This document shows positions 8,335-20,097 of a stretch of 64,000 nucleotides of DNA, one piece after another. Within the stretch, counting starts at the first letter, position 1. The number at the start of each line of letters is the position of its first letter. Made by a program: the position numbers and the translations under genes. The DNA comes from CADEEN01 sp963783785 (lineage in GTDB: Bacteria > Pseudomonadota > Gammaproteobacteria > Burkholderiales > Burkholderiaceae_C). The stretch covers positions 186,001 through 250,000 of the forward strand of contig CAWAOQ010000001.1 of NCBI GenBank assembly GCA_963783785.1. Direction: 5' to 3'. Below the pieces are notes generated by a model that had not been told where the DNA came from, did no database searches, and worked only from the letters and a program-made list of their open reading frames with translations.

Positions 8335-9804
8335 TCAGGTCAGCGCGCTGCCGCGGCTCAGCATGCGACCGGCGCAGGCCAGCACGTGGGGCTCGCCGCC
8401 GCGGTAGGCGAGGCGGCCGTTGACGAACACCGCGGTGATGCCGAGGCTGGCGCTGACCGGGTGGTCGTAGGTCGCGGTGTCGGTGATGCGCAGCGGATCG
8501 AACACCACCACGTCGGCCATCGCGCCCACCTTCAGCAGGCCACGGTCGGCGATGCGGAAGTTGCGTGCCGTCATCCCGCTCATCTTGTGCACCGCCTGTT
8601 CGAGCGTGAACAGCCGGCGTTCGCGCCAGTAGCGTGCAAACACGCGCGGGAACGCACCCCACAGGCGCGGGTGCGGGTGGCGGTCGTGCGGCAGGCCGTC
8701 GGAGCCGATCATCGTCAGCGGGTGGGCGATCACGCGCTCGACGTCTTCCTCGCTCATCTGGAAGTAGCAGGCGCCGCCCGGCATCAGGCGGCGGCAGGCG
8801 GCCTTCTGGTCGACGCCCCATTCCTCGGCGACGTCGGCCAGCATCCGGCCGGTGACCTCGGGATAGGCGTCGCTCCAGGTCAGCAGCACGTCGATCACGC
8901 CGTCGACCAGGTCTTCGCGCAACACGGTCGAACCGGCCACGTACGGATAGACGTCCATCGCGATGGCCTGGCGCGCGGCGAGGGCCTCGACCAGCGGCAG
9001 GGTCTCGCGAGTGCGCCCCCAGTTGGCCGGGCCGGCGCACTTGTGGTGCGAGATCACCAGCGGCAGGCCGGCCTCGAAGGCGGTGTCGCCGGCCTCATGG
9101 ATCGCTTCGATGATCTGCGCCATCTCGCTGCGCAGGTGCGTCGCGTAGACGCCGCCATGGCGGGCCACCACGCGTGCCAGGTCGGTCACCTCGTCGGCCG
9201 GCGCTGCATGGGCCTCTTCGTAGAACAGGCCCGACGACAGGCCGAACGCGCCGTCGTCCATGCAGGCCTCGAGCAGGCCGGCCATGCGCGCACGCTCGTC
9301 GGCGCGGGCCGGCCGCGTCAGGTCGCCCATGGTCGCGAAGCGCAACGTCGTGTGCCCGACCAGCGCCGCGACGTTGAGCGCCGGCTGCGCAGCCTTCACC
9401 GCGTCGCGGTAGGCGCGCATCGTCGGGTAGCGAAACGACGCGGCACCGAGCAGGTTGAGCGGCGGCCGGGCCGTGTCCGTCACGTACGGCGCGAGCGAGA
9501 TGCCGCAGTTGCCCGTCACCAGCGTGGTGATGCCCTGGGAGATCTTGGGCAGGTAGGCCGGGTCGCGCAGCACGATCGCGTCGTCATGGGTGTGGGCGTC
9601 GATGAAGCCCGGTGCGATGACCTGACCGCGGCAGTCGACGACGGCGACCTCCGCCAACGCCATGCCGTCGGGCAGGCGCTGGCGCAGGCCTTCGCCGAGG
9701 CGCGCGATGCGGTCGCCGACCAGCAGCACGTCGCCGGGCCACGACGGCCCGCCGCTGCCGTCGACGACGAGACCGCCTTCGAGCAAGGTCGGCATCGCGC
9801 TCAT
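8335..9804 (-). CDS. N-acyl-D-amino-acid deacylase (D-aminoacylase)
   Basis: A 489-residue amidohydrolase-superfamily enzyme that hydrolyses N-acyl-D-amino acids to a free D-amino acid and a carboxylate. Metal and catalytic motifs are visible: His71 and His73 in DAHTHDD, Cys100 in TGNCGIS (the bridging cysteine typical of D-aminoacylases), a later THLRSEM, HHKCAG, and the catalytic Asp in GSDGLPHD. There is no signal peptide, so it acts in the cytoplasm. The start overlaps the RpiR stop as ATGA (9801-9804), which implies coupled translation. It fits the nearby peptide-type transporter and D-amino-acid enzymes. Confidence 0.92.
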   Translation of the reverse strand: MSAMPTLLEGGLVVDGSGGPSWPGDVLLVGDRIARLGEGLRQRLPDGMALAEVAVVDCRGQVIAPGFIDAHTHDDAIVLRDPAYLPKISQGITTLVTGNCGISLAPYVTDTARPPLNLLGAASFRYPTMRAYRDAVKAAQPALNVAALVGHTTLRFATMGDLTRPARADERARMAGLLEACMDDGAFGLSSGLFYEEAHAAPADEVTDLARVVARHGGVYATHLRSEMAQIIEAIHEAGDTAFEAGLPLVISHHKCAGPANWGRTRETLPLVEALAARQAIAMDVYPYVAGSTVLREDLVDGVIDVLLTWSDAYPEVTGRMLADVAEEWGVDQKAACRRLMPGGACYFQMSEEDVERVIAHPLTMIGSDGLPHDRHPHPRLWGAFPRVFARYWRERRLFTLEQAVHKMSGMTARNFRIADRGLLKVGAMADVVVFDPLRITDTATYDHPVSASLGITAVFVNGRLAYRGGEPHVLACAGRMLSRGSALT

Positions 9805-10724
9805 CGGCCGTCGCTCCCGTCGGGGCGCGGGTTGCCGCTGTCGCTGCCGTCCCAGCTTTGCAGCGAATGGCTGCGCACGTCGATGCCGTGCCGCTGCAAG
9901 GCGCCGCGCACCGCCTGCAGGCGCTGCACCGCCGGCTCGCCACGGCGCTGGGCCACCAGCACCGTCAGGATCTCGATCGCCGTCAGGTGGGTCAGGTAGG
10001 CGTCGATGCCGACGTGCATCACGGCGTCGTCGGGCACGCTCAGCCCCAGCAGCATGTCGGCGCGCGCGGCCAGCGCAGTGCCGGGGCGCGTCAGCGCCAC
10101 CGCCTTGGCGCCCTGTGCGCGCGCGATGTCGACGGCGTCGAGCAGCGACGGCATGCCGCCGACATGCGAGATCGCGATCACCACGCCGTCCTGGCTTTGC
10201 GCCGCGGCCGCCACCTGCTGCAGGTGGTAATCGGACCAGGCATTGGCCGAAAGACCGAGCCGGAACAGGCGCGCCTGCAGGTCCTGGGCCATGAACCACG
10301 AGGTGGCGCCGGCGCCGAACAGGTCGATGTGCCGGGCGCTGGCGATCGCCGCGACCGCAGCGTCGAGCGCGGCCATGTCGAGCTGCGTGCGCACGCCGGC
10401 CACCGACGCTGCGGCGCTGCGCGAGACCTTGGCCACCACGTCGACGGTGCTGTCGTCAATGTTCACGCGCCGGTGCAACGGCGAGCCGCCGAGTGCGAGC
10501 TCGTGCGCCAGCGCGAGCTTGAACTCGCGCAGGCCGGCGAAGCCGAGATCGCGGCAGGTGCGCATCACCGTCGGTACCGAACTGGCGGCACGTTCGGCGA
10601 GCAACTCGAAGCTCTCTTCCAGCACGCGGTCGGGATCGTCGAGGATCAGCTCGAGGATCGCACGCCGCGCGGCCGGCGCCTTGTCGCGGATCTCCGCCAC
10701 GCGCTGAAGCAGGCCGTTGCTCAT
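9801..10724 (-). CDS. RpiR-family transcriptional regulator
   Basis: A 307-residue regulator with an N-terminal HTH of the RpiR type (about residues 35-65, including AASSVPTVMRTCRDLGFAG) and a C-terminal SIS domain (about 120-260) that normally binds a phosphosugar or related ligand. Motifs GAGATSWFMAQDL and AISHVGGMPSLLDAV are typical SIS elements. It is embedded in the D-amino-acid operon and probably controls it. Two 15-bp palindromes in the divergent promoter region at 17537-17551 and 17624-17638 are its candidate operators. An RpiR regulator in an amino-acid rather than a sugar cluster is noteworthy. Confidence 0.92.
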   Translation of the reverse strand: MSNGLLQRVAEIRDKAPAARRAILELILDDPDRVLEESFELLAERAASSVPTVMRTCRDLGFAGLREFKLALAHELALGGSPLHRRVNIDDSTVDVVAKVSRSAAASVAGVRTQLDMAALDAAVAAIASARHIDLFGAGATSWFMAQDLQARLFRLGLSANAWSDYHLQQVAAAAQSQDGVVIAISHVGGMPSLLDAVDIARAQGAKAVALTRPGTALAARADMLLGLSVPDDAVMHVGIDAYLTHLTAIEILTVLVAQRRGEPAVQRLQAVRGALQRHGIDVRSHSLQSWDGSDSGNPRPDGSDGR

Positions 10725-10733
10725 GCTCGAGAC

Positions 10734-12036
10734 TCAGAAATGCATCGCCACCGCGTCCACCACGCAGTAGTCGTCGTCGACCATCGGCATCCAGTGCCAC
10801 TTGTCGAAGGTCGTGCAGGGGTGCGAGATGCCGAGGCCGACGCGATCGCCGACGCACGGGGGCCTCGGCCGCGTCGCCCGCCTCCCAGCGCAGGTAGGCG
10901 TGCTGGTCGTTGAGGCCGGTGATCTTCCAGCTCGCCGGCACGGCGCGCGGTGGTCAGCGCGCCGCGCGCGGCGCGGGCGATCGGCATCGGCATCTCGATG
11001 TCGAAGGAGAGGTCGCGCTTGCCGACGGCGAGGATCGCGAGGCCGGGTTCGGGGCAGGACTGCACCAGGGTCCAGACCTCCAGCGCCGGGCGCAGGCTGT
11101 CGCCGCGAGCGCAGCCCAGGCGCGACTCGACGACGTTGAGCATAGCGCTTGTAGCTGCCATGGTCGTGCGTGACGTAGCAGCCCGAGCGCAGCAGGCCGC
11201 GCACCGGCCGGTCGAGCGCGGGCTTCAGGCGCGTCGCGACCAGGTCGAAGATCGCCGAGCCGCCGGCGGACAGCAGCACCTCGTCGGCTGTCGAACAGGT
11301 GCTGCGCGTCGCAGTGGCGCGCGACGGCCTCGACGCGGTCCATCAAGGCCTGCGCGTAGGGCGCATCGGCCTCGGTGTTGCCCTTGGCGCCCAGGCCCTC
11401 GTAGCACTCGATGCCGACCAGCTCGACCGCCGCGCTCGCATGCAGGCGCGTCGGCCAGCGCCACGGCCTCGTCGTGCGTGCGGCAACCGGTGCGGCCACC
11501 GGCAACGCCGATCTCGAGCAGCACTTCGAAGGGCAGCGCTGCCGGGGTGCCGTACGTGCCCAGGCTTCGATCAATGCCAGCTGCGGCGAGCGAGTCGACG
11601 AGGAACACGATGCGCAGACCGGTGTGGGCGCGCAGCAGCGACTGGATCGCGGCGAGGTCGGCGTCAGCCGAGCACCTGGTTGGCGATCAGCGTGCGGCGT
11701 GCGCCGGCCGCGACGCCGACCGCGAGCTGGGTCACGGTGGCGAAGGTGAGGCCCCAGGCGCCGGCATCGAGCTGGCGCGCGAAGAGCTGCGGCGACATCG
11801 TGGTCTTGCCGTGCGGCGCCAGGTCGATGCCCCAGTGCCGCGCCCGCTGCCTGCATCCAGGCCAGGTTGTGCTCGATCGCGTCGCGCTTGAGCAGCGCGA
11901 ACGGCAATGGCAGGTCGCCTGCCAGCGCATTCCAGCCGGCGCGCGCCACTTCGCTGCGGCGCAGGCCACGATGGCCGTGCGGGAAGCCCTTGAAGCCGGG
12001 GCCGATCAGCGGGTCGAGAAGATCGTCGTGGGTCAT
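10734..12036 (-). pseudogene. PLP D-amino-acid deaminase/aldolase (alanine-racemase fold), nine frame changes
   Basis: A fold-type III PLP enzyme (D-serine dehydratase/D-threonine aldolase-like, annotated elsewhere as amino acid deaminase) whose protein can be read in full only by changing frame nine times. Segments in order: MTHDDLLDPLIGPGF to QAAGA; APHGKTTMSPQLFA with the probable PLP lysine in HGKT; IVFLVDSLA; QLALIEAWA; VLLEIGVAGGRTGCRTHDE; ELVGIECYEGLGAKGN; DLVATRLKPALDRPV; LNVVESRLGCARGD; WKITGLNDQHAYLRW; and HPCTTFDKWHWMPMVDDD. Approximate shift points are 11843, 11668, 11590, 11548, 11445, 11288, 11146, 10940 and 10862. Eight fit +1 insertions and one a deletion, leaving a 432-codon gene of normal length. 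Conserved segments are intact, so sequence error is more likely than decay. The start overlaps the upstream stop (ATGA at 12033-12036). Confidence 0.75.
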
Positions 12037-13028
12037 GGTGCGGCGGTGATCAGCAAGTCCTTGCGGAGGCAGGCCGAGAAGCGGCCGGGGCTGACTTCGT
12101 CCAGCGCGGGCAGCGTCTGCGCGCAGGCGTCGATGGCATGCGGGCAGCGCGTGCGGAACACGCAGCCCGAGGGCGGGCCATCGGGCTCGGGATGTCGCCC
12201 TTCAGCGGCACGGCAGCGCTCTGGATCAGCGGGTCGGGCTTGGGGCTGGCGGCCAGCAGGGCCTGGGTGTACGGGTGCAGTGGCCGCTCGAACAGCTCGG
12301 CGGTCGGCGCGACCTCCATCACCCGGCCGAGATAGAGCACGACGACACGGTCGCACAGGTACTCGACGACGTCGAGATCGTGCGAGATGAAGAGCATGGT
12401 CAGCGACAGGCGCTCGCGCAGATCGGCCAGCAGGTTGATGACCTGCGCCTGGATCGACACGTCCAGGGCCGACAAGGGCTCGTCGGCGACGATGAACTCC
12501 GGTTCGACCGCCAGCGCGCGCGCAACGCCGATGCGCTGGCGCTGCCCGCCGGAAAACTCGTGCGGGAAGCGGTTGGCGTGTTCGGGCGGCAGGCCGACCA
12601 GTTTGCAGCAGTTCGGCGATGCGGCGTTCGCGTTCGCCCGGCCCCTTGGCCAGGCCGTGCGTGCTGAGCGCCTCGCCGAGGATGGCGCTGATGCGCATCT
12701 TCGGGTTCAGGCTCGCGTACGGATCCTGGAAGATGATCTGCAGCTTGCTGCGCAGCTTGCGCAGGCGCTCGGCCGGCAGCGCGCCGATGTCTTCGCCGCG
12801 GTACAGCACCTGGCCCGCGGTGCATTCGAGCAGCCGAAGCACGGTGCGGCCGATGGTGCTCTTGCCGGAACCCGATTCGCCGACCAGGCCGAGCGTCTCG
12901 CCGCGCCGGATGGCGAACGACACGTCGTCGACGGCGCGCACCGGCTTGTCCTTGGTGCCGAAGTAACGCTTGACGTGGCGCACCTCGATCAGCGGCACGT
13001 CGACCTCGGGTGAAGCGGCGGCTTGCAC
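12033..13028 (-). CDS. Peptide ABC transporter ATPase, DppF/OppF type (two compensating frame changes)
   Basis: ATP-binding subunit of the Dpp/Opp-type importer. Walker A GESGSGKS, Q-loop IIFQDPYASLNP and the start of the helical domain are in the first frame. After about base 12600 the protein continues in a second frame (signature motif region, then SALDVSIQAQVINLL, HDLDVVEYLCD), and near 12183 it returns to the first frame for PPSGCVFRTRCPHA, the cysteine-rich C-terminal motif of oligopeptide ATPases. One insertion and one deletion explain this and keep the total at 332 codons. Start is GTG 13028 with AGGAG upstream. The substrate is probably a D-amino-acid peptide or N-acyl-D-amino acid, judged from neighbours. 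Confidence 0.82.
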   Translation of the reverse strand: MQAAASPEVDVPLIEVRHVKRYFGTKDKPVRAVDDVSFAIRRGETLGLVGESGSGKSTIGRTVLRLLECTAGQVLYRGEDIGALPAERLRKLRSKLQIIFQDPYASLNPKMRISAILGEALSTHGLAKGPGERERRIAELLQTGRPAARTRQPLPARVFRRAAPAHRRCARAGGRTGVHRRRRALVGPGRVDPGAGHQPAGRSARAPVADHALHLARSRRRRVPVRPCRRALSRPGDGGRADRRAVRAATAPVHPGPAGRQPQARPADPERCRAAEGRHPEPDGPPSGCVFRTRCPHAIDACAQTLPALDEVSPGRFSACLRKDLLITAAP

Positions 13029-13037
13029 GGGCGGCTC

Positions 13038-14080
<1,043 letters not shown>

Positions 14081-14084
<4 letters not shown>

Positions 14085-14920
14085 AGCGCCTTCTTCAGCT
14101 TCGGGTCGAGCAGGTCGCGCACGCCGTCGCCCAGCAGTTGCAGCGACAGCGCGGTGAAGATGATCGCCAGGCCCGGGAACAGCACGACCCAGAAGGCCTT
14201 GTCGGCGTACTGCTGGCTGCCGGCGACCATCGTGCCCCAGGTGGGGATCTCGGGCGGCACGCCGACGCCGAGGAAGGACAGGCCGGCCTCGGCCAGGATC
14301 GCGTAGGCGAAGATGAACGAGCCCTGGACCATGATCGGCGACAGCAGGTTGGGCAGGATGTGGCGCCACAGGATGCGCGAGGTGCGCACGCCCAGCGCGC
14401 GCACCGCTTCGACGAACAGCAGTTCGCGCACCACCAGGGTCGAGGCCCGCACCACCCGGGCGACGCGCGGGGTGTAGACCAGCACCAGCGCCAGCACGAC
14501 GTTCAGCAGGGTCGGGCCGAGGATCGCGACCAGCGCGATCGCCAGCAGGATGTCGGGGAAGGACATCATCGCGTCGACGACGCGCATCAACGGCGCGTCG
14601 AGGCGGCGGAAGAAGCCGGCCACCAGGCCGAGCACGGTGCCGGCGAGCACCGAGCCGAGCGCGGTCAGCGCCGCGATCGCCAGCGAGTAGCGTGCGCCGT
14701 GAACGATGCGGGCGTACATGTCGCGGCCGAGCTCGTCGGTGCCCATCAGGTGGGCGCTGCTCGGCGGCTTCAGGCGGTCGAGCACCGCGGTGTCGTTGGG
14801 GTCGGCCGACGCGAACCAGGGTGCACCCAGCGCGAGCACGGCGATCACGAACAGCACGACGGCCGAGACCATCACGATGCGGCGGTGCATCAGCTGGCGC
14901 ACGATGCGAGGCACTTGCAT
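14081..14920 (-). CDS. Peptide ABC transporter permease, DppC/OppC type
   Basis: A 279-residue inner-membrane permease with a first transmembrane segment near residues 15-35, a periplasmic loop carrying the family motif HLMGTDELGRDMYARI, and about five further transmembrane segments. The EAA-type cytoplasmic loop is EAVRALGVRTSRILWRHILPN. Start ATG 14920 follows the upstream permease stop by 5 nt. It is intact and of normal length, and forms the channel with the DppB-type partner. Confidence 0.93.
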
Positions 14921-14925
14921 AGGGG

Positions 14926-15867
14926 CTAGAGCTTCACGCGCGGATCGACCGCCACGTACAGCAGGTCGATCGAGAAGTTGATCAGCACATAGATCGCCGC
15001 GATCACCAGCAGCGCACCCTGGATCACCGGATAGTCCCGCCGCAGCACGGCGTTGACGACGAGGTTGCCGACGCCGGGCAGGCCGAACACGGTTTCGGTG
15101 ACCACCGCGCCGCCGATCATCAGCGCCACCGTCAGGCCGAGCACGGTGACGATCGGCACCAGCGCGTTGCGCAGCGCATGCTTGAGCACGACCGAGCTTT
15201 CCGGCAGGCCTTTCGAGCGCGCGGTGCGCACATAGTCTTCGCCGAGCACGTCGAGCATCGAGGCGCGCGTGAAGCGGATGATCAGCGCCGAGTTGAGGAT
15301 GCCGAGCACCGAGGCCGGCAGCACCAGCGCGTGCAGGCGCTCGGCCAGGGGCGCGCCGGGTGCGCCGTAGCCCGAGGCCGGGAACCAGCCCAGCGAGACC
15401 GCGAACAACTGGATCAGCACGATGCCGAACCAGAAGCTCGGAATGCTGGCGCCGAGCATCGCCACGCCGGTGAATACCTGGTCGACCGCGCGCCCGCGGT
15501 AGACCGCCGAGACGATGCCGCACGGGATGCCGATCAGCGCCGCGATGCCGACCGCCATCAGCGCGAGCAGCGTGGTCGGCTCGGCGCGCTCCCACAGCGC
15601 CTGCGTGACCGGGCGCTGCAGGAAGATCGACTGGCCCAGGTTGCCCTGCAGCACCTCGCGCACCCAGTAGGCGAACTGCACCGGCAGCGGCTGGTCCAGG
15701 CCGTAGTCCTTCTGCACGCGGGCGATGTCCTCGGCGGTGGCCTGGTCACCCAGCAGCACCGAGATCGGGTCGCCCGACGCGGCGCGCGTCAGCACGAACA
15801 CGATCACCGCGACGATCGCCAGCACGGCGAGCATGCCGGCCAGTCGGGAAGCGAGGTAGCGGTACAC
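14926..15867 (-). CDS. Peptide ABC transporter permease, DppB/OppB type
   Basis: A 313-residue inner-membrane permease. The N-terminus YRYLASRLAGMLAVLAIVAV is the standard first membrane helix, followed by a large periplasmic loop (YGLDQPLPVQFAYWV) and five more helices. The EAA loop is RTARSKGLPESSVVLKHALR. GTG 15867 is chosen because GGAGG lies 6 nt upstream and the known domain starts there; longer starts up to 15933 add a non-family leader. Confidence 0.93.
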   Translation of the reverse strand: MYRYLASRLAGMLAVLAIVAVIVFVLTRAASGDPISVLLGDQATAEDIARVQKDYGLDQPLPVQFAYWVREVLQGNLGQSIFLQRPVTQALWERAEPTTLLALMAVGIAALIGIPCGIVSAVYRGRAVDQVFTGVAMLGASIPSFWFGIVLIQLFAVSLGWFPASGYGAPGAPLAERLHALVLPASVLGILNSALIIRFTRASMLDVLGEDYVRTARSKGLPESSVVLKHALRNALVPIVTVLGLTVALMIGGAVVTETVFGLPGVGNLVVNAVLRRDYPVIQGALLVIAAIYVLINFSIDLLYVAVDPRVKL

Positions 15868-15953
15868 GGCGCACCTCCGGAAGGTGGGGACGAGGACGTG
15901 GTCCGGCGTGGCGCCGCCCCCGGCGCGCGCCACGTGGTCACGTCAACAGGCGG

Positions 15954-17516
15954 CTACTTGATGCGTGCGTTCCAGAAGAACGGCCAGGTCGCCGGCACGT
16001 AGTTGTCCAGCGCCGGGCTCTTCGCCGACAGGCCGTTGAACTTGCCGACGTTGATGTAGGGCACCTCGTCGTACACGATCTGCTGCACCTTGCCCCACAG
16101 CGCGCCGCGCTTGACCGGATCGGCCTCGCGGTTGAACGCGGCCAGCGCCGCCTGCTTGGTCGGCGTGCCCCACCATCCGGGCGCGCCATCGCCGAGTTGC
16201 GGCGGCGACAGCATCGGCTCGGGGAACTGGCCGGAGTGGGTGATGTAGATGTCCCACAGCTTCGAGTCGTTGCGGCGCTGCACCAGCGTGGCCCAGTCGA
16301 CCACGTTCAGCTCGGGCTTGAAGCCGGCACGCTTCAGTTGCTCGGCCATCAGCAGCGCCATGTTGTAGTGGAAGTCGTACTGGCGGCTGGTCAGCACGCG
16401 GATCGGCTCGCCCTTGTAGCCGGCCTTCTCGGCAGCGGCCTTGGCCTTGGCGGCATTGCGCTCGTTGTACTTGTCGGCGCCGGCGGTCGAGTAGTAGGGC
16501 GAGCCCTTCGGGAAGTGGTTGCCCTCGGCGATGAAGAAGCGCGTGTCGCCGAAGCCGGCCGCAAGCATCTCGCCGGGGCCGATGGCAGTCTGGATCGCCT
16601 GGCGGATCGCCTGGTTCGCCGCGACACCTTCCTTGGTGTTGAGCACGAGGTACGGGAAGCCGAACGACGGCGTCAGGATCGGCACCGTCTTGCCGCCCGA
16701 CTTCTCGAGGCGGCTGAGGGCTTCGACCGGCAGCAGGTCGGCATAGTCGTACTGGCCGGCGAGCGAGCCTTCGACGCGGGTGTTGGCGTTGGGTACCGGC
16801 ACGAAGCGCAGTTCCTCGATCAGCGCTTCGCGCTTGCCGCCGTAGCCGCTGGCGGGCTCCTTGCGTGCGCTGTACTTGTCGAACCGGGTCAGCAGCACGT
16901 ACTGGTCGGGGCGGCGCTCCTTGAACTTGTAGGGGCCGGTGCCGACGAAGTCCTTCAGCGGCTGGGCGATCGACTCCTTGGCCATGATCGCGGCCATGCC
17001 GCTGGGCAGCGCCAATTGCGCGGCCAGCGGCGCATACGGATTCTTCAGCACGATCTCGACGCCGAGCGGGCCCTTGGCCTTGATGCTGTCGAGTTCCTTG
17101 CCCACGGCCTTGCCGCGCGGCGAGGTGTCCATCCAGCGCTGCAGGCTGGCGACCACATCGTCGGCGTTCAACTCACGGCCGCTGTGCAGCATCACGCCCT
17201 TGCGCAACGTGATGCTGTAGGACTTGCCGTCGGCGGAGACCTTGGGCAGCGTCTCGGCCAGCATCGGCACCACGTTCCACTTGGCGTCGAAGGTGTAGAG
17301 CGGCTCGTACACGTGCTGCATGATCGTGCCGACCAGGTCGGCCGTGGAGGCCATCGGGTCCAGCGTCTGCGGCTCGGCCACCATTGCCAGCGTGGCATAG
17401 GCGCGCGGGGCCTGGGCCAGGGCGGGCTGGATGCCACCGAAGGCGAGGGCGGCCAGACCGAGTGCCGCGGGTCGCAGCAGGAACGAGCGGCGGGGAGGTT
17501 GATGAGCAACGGGCAT
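15954..17516 (-). CDS. Peptide-type ABC substrate-binding protein (family 5)
   Basis: A 520-residue periplasmic solute-binding protein of the SBP_bac_5 family (DppA/OppA). The leader PPRRSFLLRPAALGLAAL has a twin-arginine-like RRSFL motif and ends at AQA, so export by Tat is possible though Sec cannot be excluded. Domain signposts include EPQTLDPMASTADLVGTI, HSGRELNADDVVASLQRWM and FVGTGPYKFKER. ATG 17516 has GGAG about 8 nt upstream. It is the first gene of the D-amino-acid operon and lies 21 nt from a candidate RpiR operator. The family binds peptides and many other ligands; D-amino-acid derivatives are inferred from context. Confidence 0.92.
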   Translation of the reverse strand: MPVAHQPPRRSFLLRPAALGLAALAFGGIQPALAQAPRAYATLAMVAEPQTLDPMASTADLVGTIMQHVYEPLYTFDAKWNVVPMLAETLPKVSADGKSYSITLRKGVMLHSGRELNADDVVASLQRWMDTSPRGKAVGKELDSIKAKGPLGVEIVLKNPYAPLAAQLALPSGMAAIMAKESIAQPLKDFVGTGPYKFKERRPDQYVLLTRFDKYSARKEPASGYGGKREALIEELRFVPVPNANTRVEGSLAGQYDYADLLPVEALSRLEKSGGKTVPILTPSFGFPYLVLNTKEGVAANQAIRQAIQTAIGPGEMLAAGFGDTRFFIAEGNHFPKGSPYYSTAGADKYNERNAAKAKAAAEKAGYKGEPIRVLTSRQYDFHYNMALLMAEQLKRAGFKPELNVVDWATLVQRRNDSKLWDIYITHSGQFPEPMLSPPQLGDGAPGWWGTPTKQAALAAFNREADPVKRGALWGKVQQIVYDEVPYINVGKFNGLSAKSPALDNYVPATWPFFWNARIK

Positions 17517-17536
17517 CGCGGATCTCCGGACGGTTG

Positions 17537-17551
17537 TGAAAATTACTTTCA
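17537..17551. promoter_or_regulatory. Candidate RpiR operator, copy 1
   Basis: A 15-bp palindrome, TGAAA-ATTAC-TTTCA, lies 21 nt upstream of the binding-protein start. It matches copy 2 at 17624-17638 in both arms, in the C before the right arm, and in the following TC. The arms are A/T-rich in otherwise GC-rich DNA. Assignment to the RpiR regulator is inference from position. Confidence 0.5.
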
Positions 17552-17623
17552 TCGATATCGTGACTATCGCGGATCGAAATCGCCATTCAATCAGGGTTTA
17601 CTCGGATCCATTGCCGATTTCTC

Positions 17624-17638
17624 TGAAATACACTTTCA
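17624..17638. promoter_or_regulatory. Candidate RpiR operator, copy 2
   Basis: A 15-bp palindrome, TGAAA-TACAC-TTTCA, lies 56 nt upstream of the ridA start, 87 bp centre-to-centre from copy 1. One copy per divergent promoter suggests co-regulation of ridA with the transporter/catabolic operon. Confidence 0.5.
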
Positions 17639-17693
17639 TCTTCAGGCTGACTCTCTTCTCAGCCCAGCTCCGCCACTCTTCACAGGAACTGCC

Positions 17694-18083
17694 ATGCCTC
17701 TGGACTACCTGGGCACGCCGCCCGTCGCCTCCGATCGCCAAGCGCGCCCGTTCTCGCCCGCGGTCCGTGCGGGCGACTTCATCTACGTTTCGGGCCAGGT
17801 GCCGGCCAATGCCGATGGCGAGATCGTCGCCGGCGGCATCGAGGCGCAGACGCGGCAGGTGATGGACAACCTGAAGAACGTGCTCGCTCTCGCCGGTGCG
17901 ACTTTCGACGACGTGTGCAAATGCACCTGCTGGCTGCAGGACGCACGAGACTTCGGTGCCTTCAACCGCATCTACATGAGCTATTTCCCGAACGGCCGCC
18001 CGGCGCGCTCGACCACCGAAGCGCGGTTGATGGTCGATGCCAAGGTCGAGATCGACGTCATCGCCTACAAGCCGAAGGGCTGA
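17694..18083 (+). CDS. RidA-family enamine/imine deaminase
   Basis: A 129-residue protein of the RidA (YjgF/YER057c/UK114) family, which hydrolyses reactive enamine/imine intermediates released by PLP enzymes such as dehydratases. The conserved arginine lies in GRPARSTTEARLMVDAKVEID, the position that binds the substrate carboxylate; the trimer-interface motif VYVSGQVP-like reads IYVSGQVP. AGGA precedes ATG 17694. It is divergent from the D-amino-acid operon and shares its promoter region, which fits protection against 2-aminoacrylate formed by a PLP deaminase. Confidence 0.92.
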   Translation: MPLDYLGTPPVASDRQARPFSPAVRAGDFIYVSGQVPANADGEIVAGGIEAQTRQVMDNLKNVLALAGATFDDVCKCTCWLQDARDFGAFNRIYMSYFPNGRPARSTTEARLMVDAKVEIDVIAYKPKG

Positions 18084-18196
18084 GGCGAGTCGCTGGGCTT
18101 CGCTGCTGAATGCTGGACGGCCAGCGGCGAGTGTCCGTCCCGACGGGTGCGGGTCGATCGAGCTGCACGCGGTGTCGCGTGATCGACAATTCATCG

Positions 18197-20094
<1,898 letters not shown>

Positions 20095-20097
20095 CGC

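Noticed and set aside
6949..9999. A 1016-codon open frame on the plus strand
   Set aside because: It is antisense to the SHMT-like and D-aminoacylase genes, whose protein motifs are clear; long antisense frames are common at this GC content.
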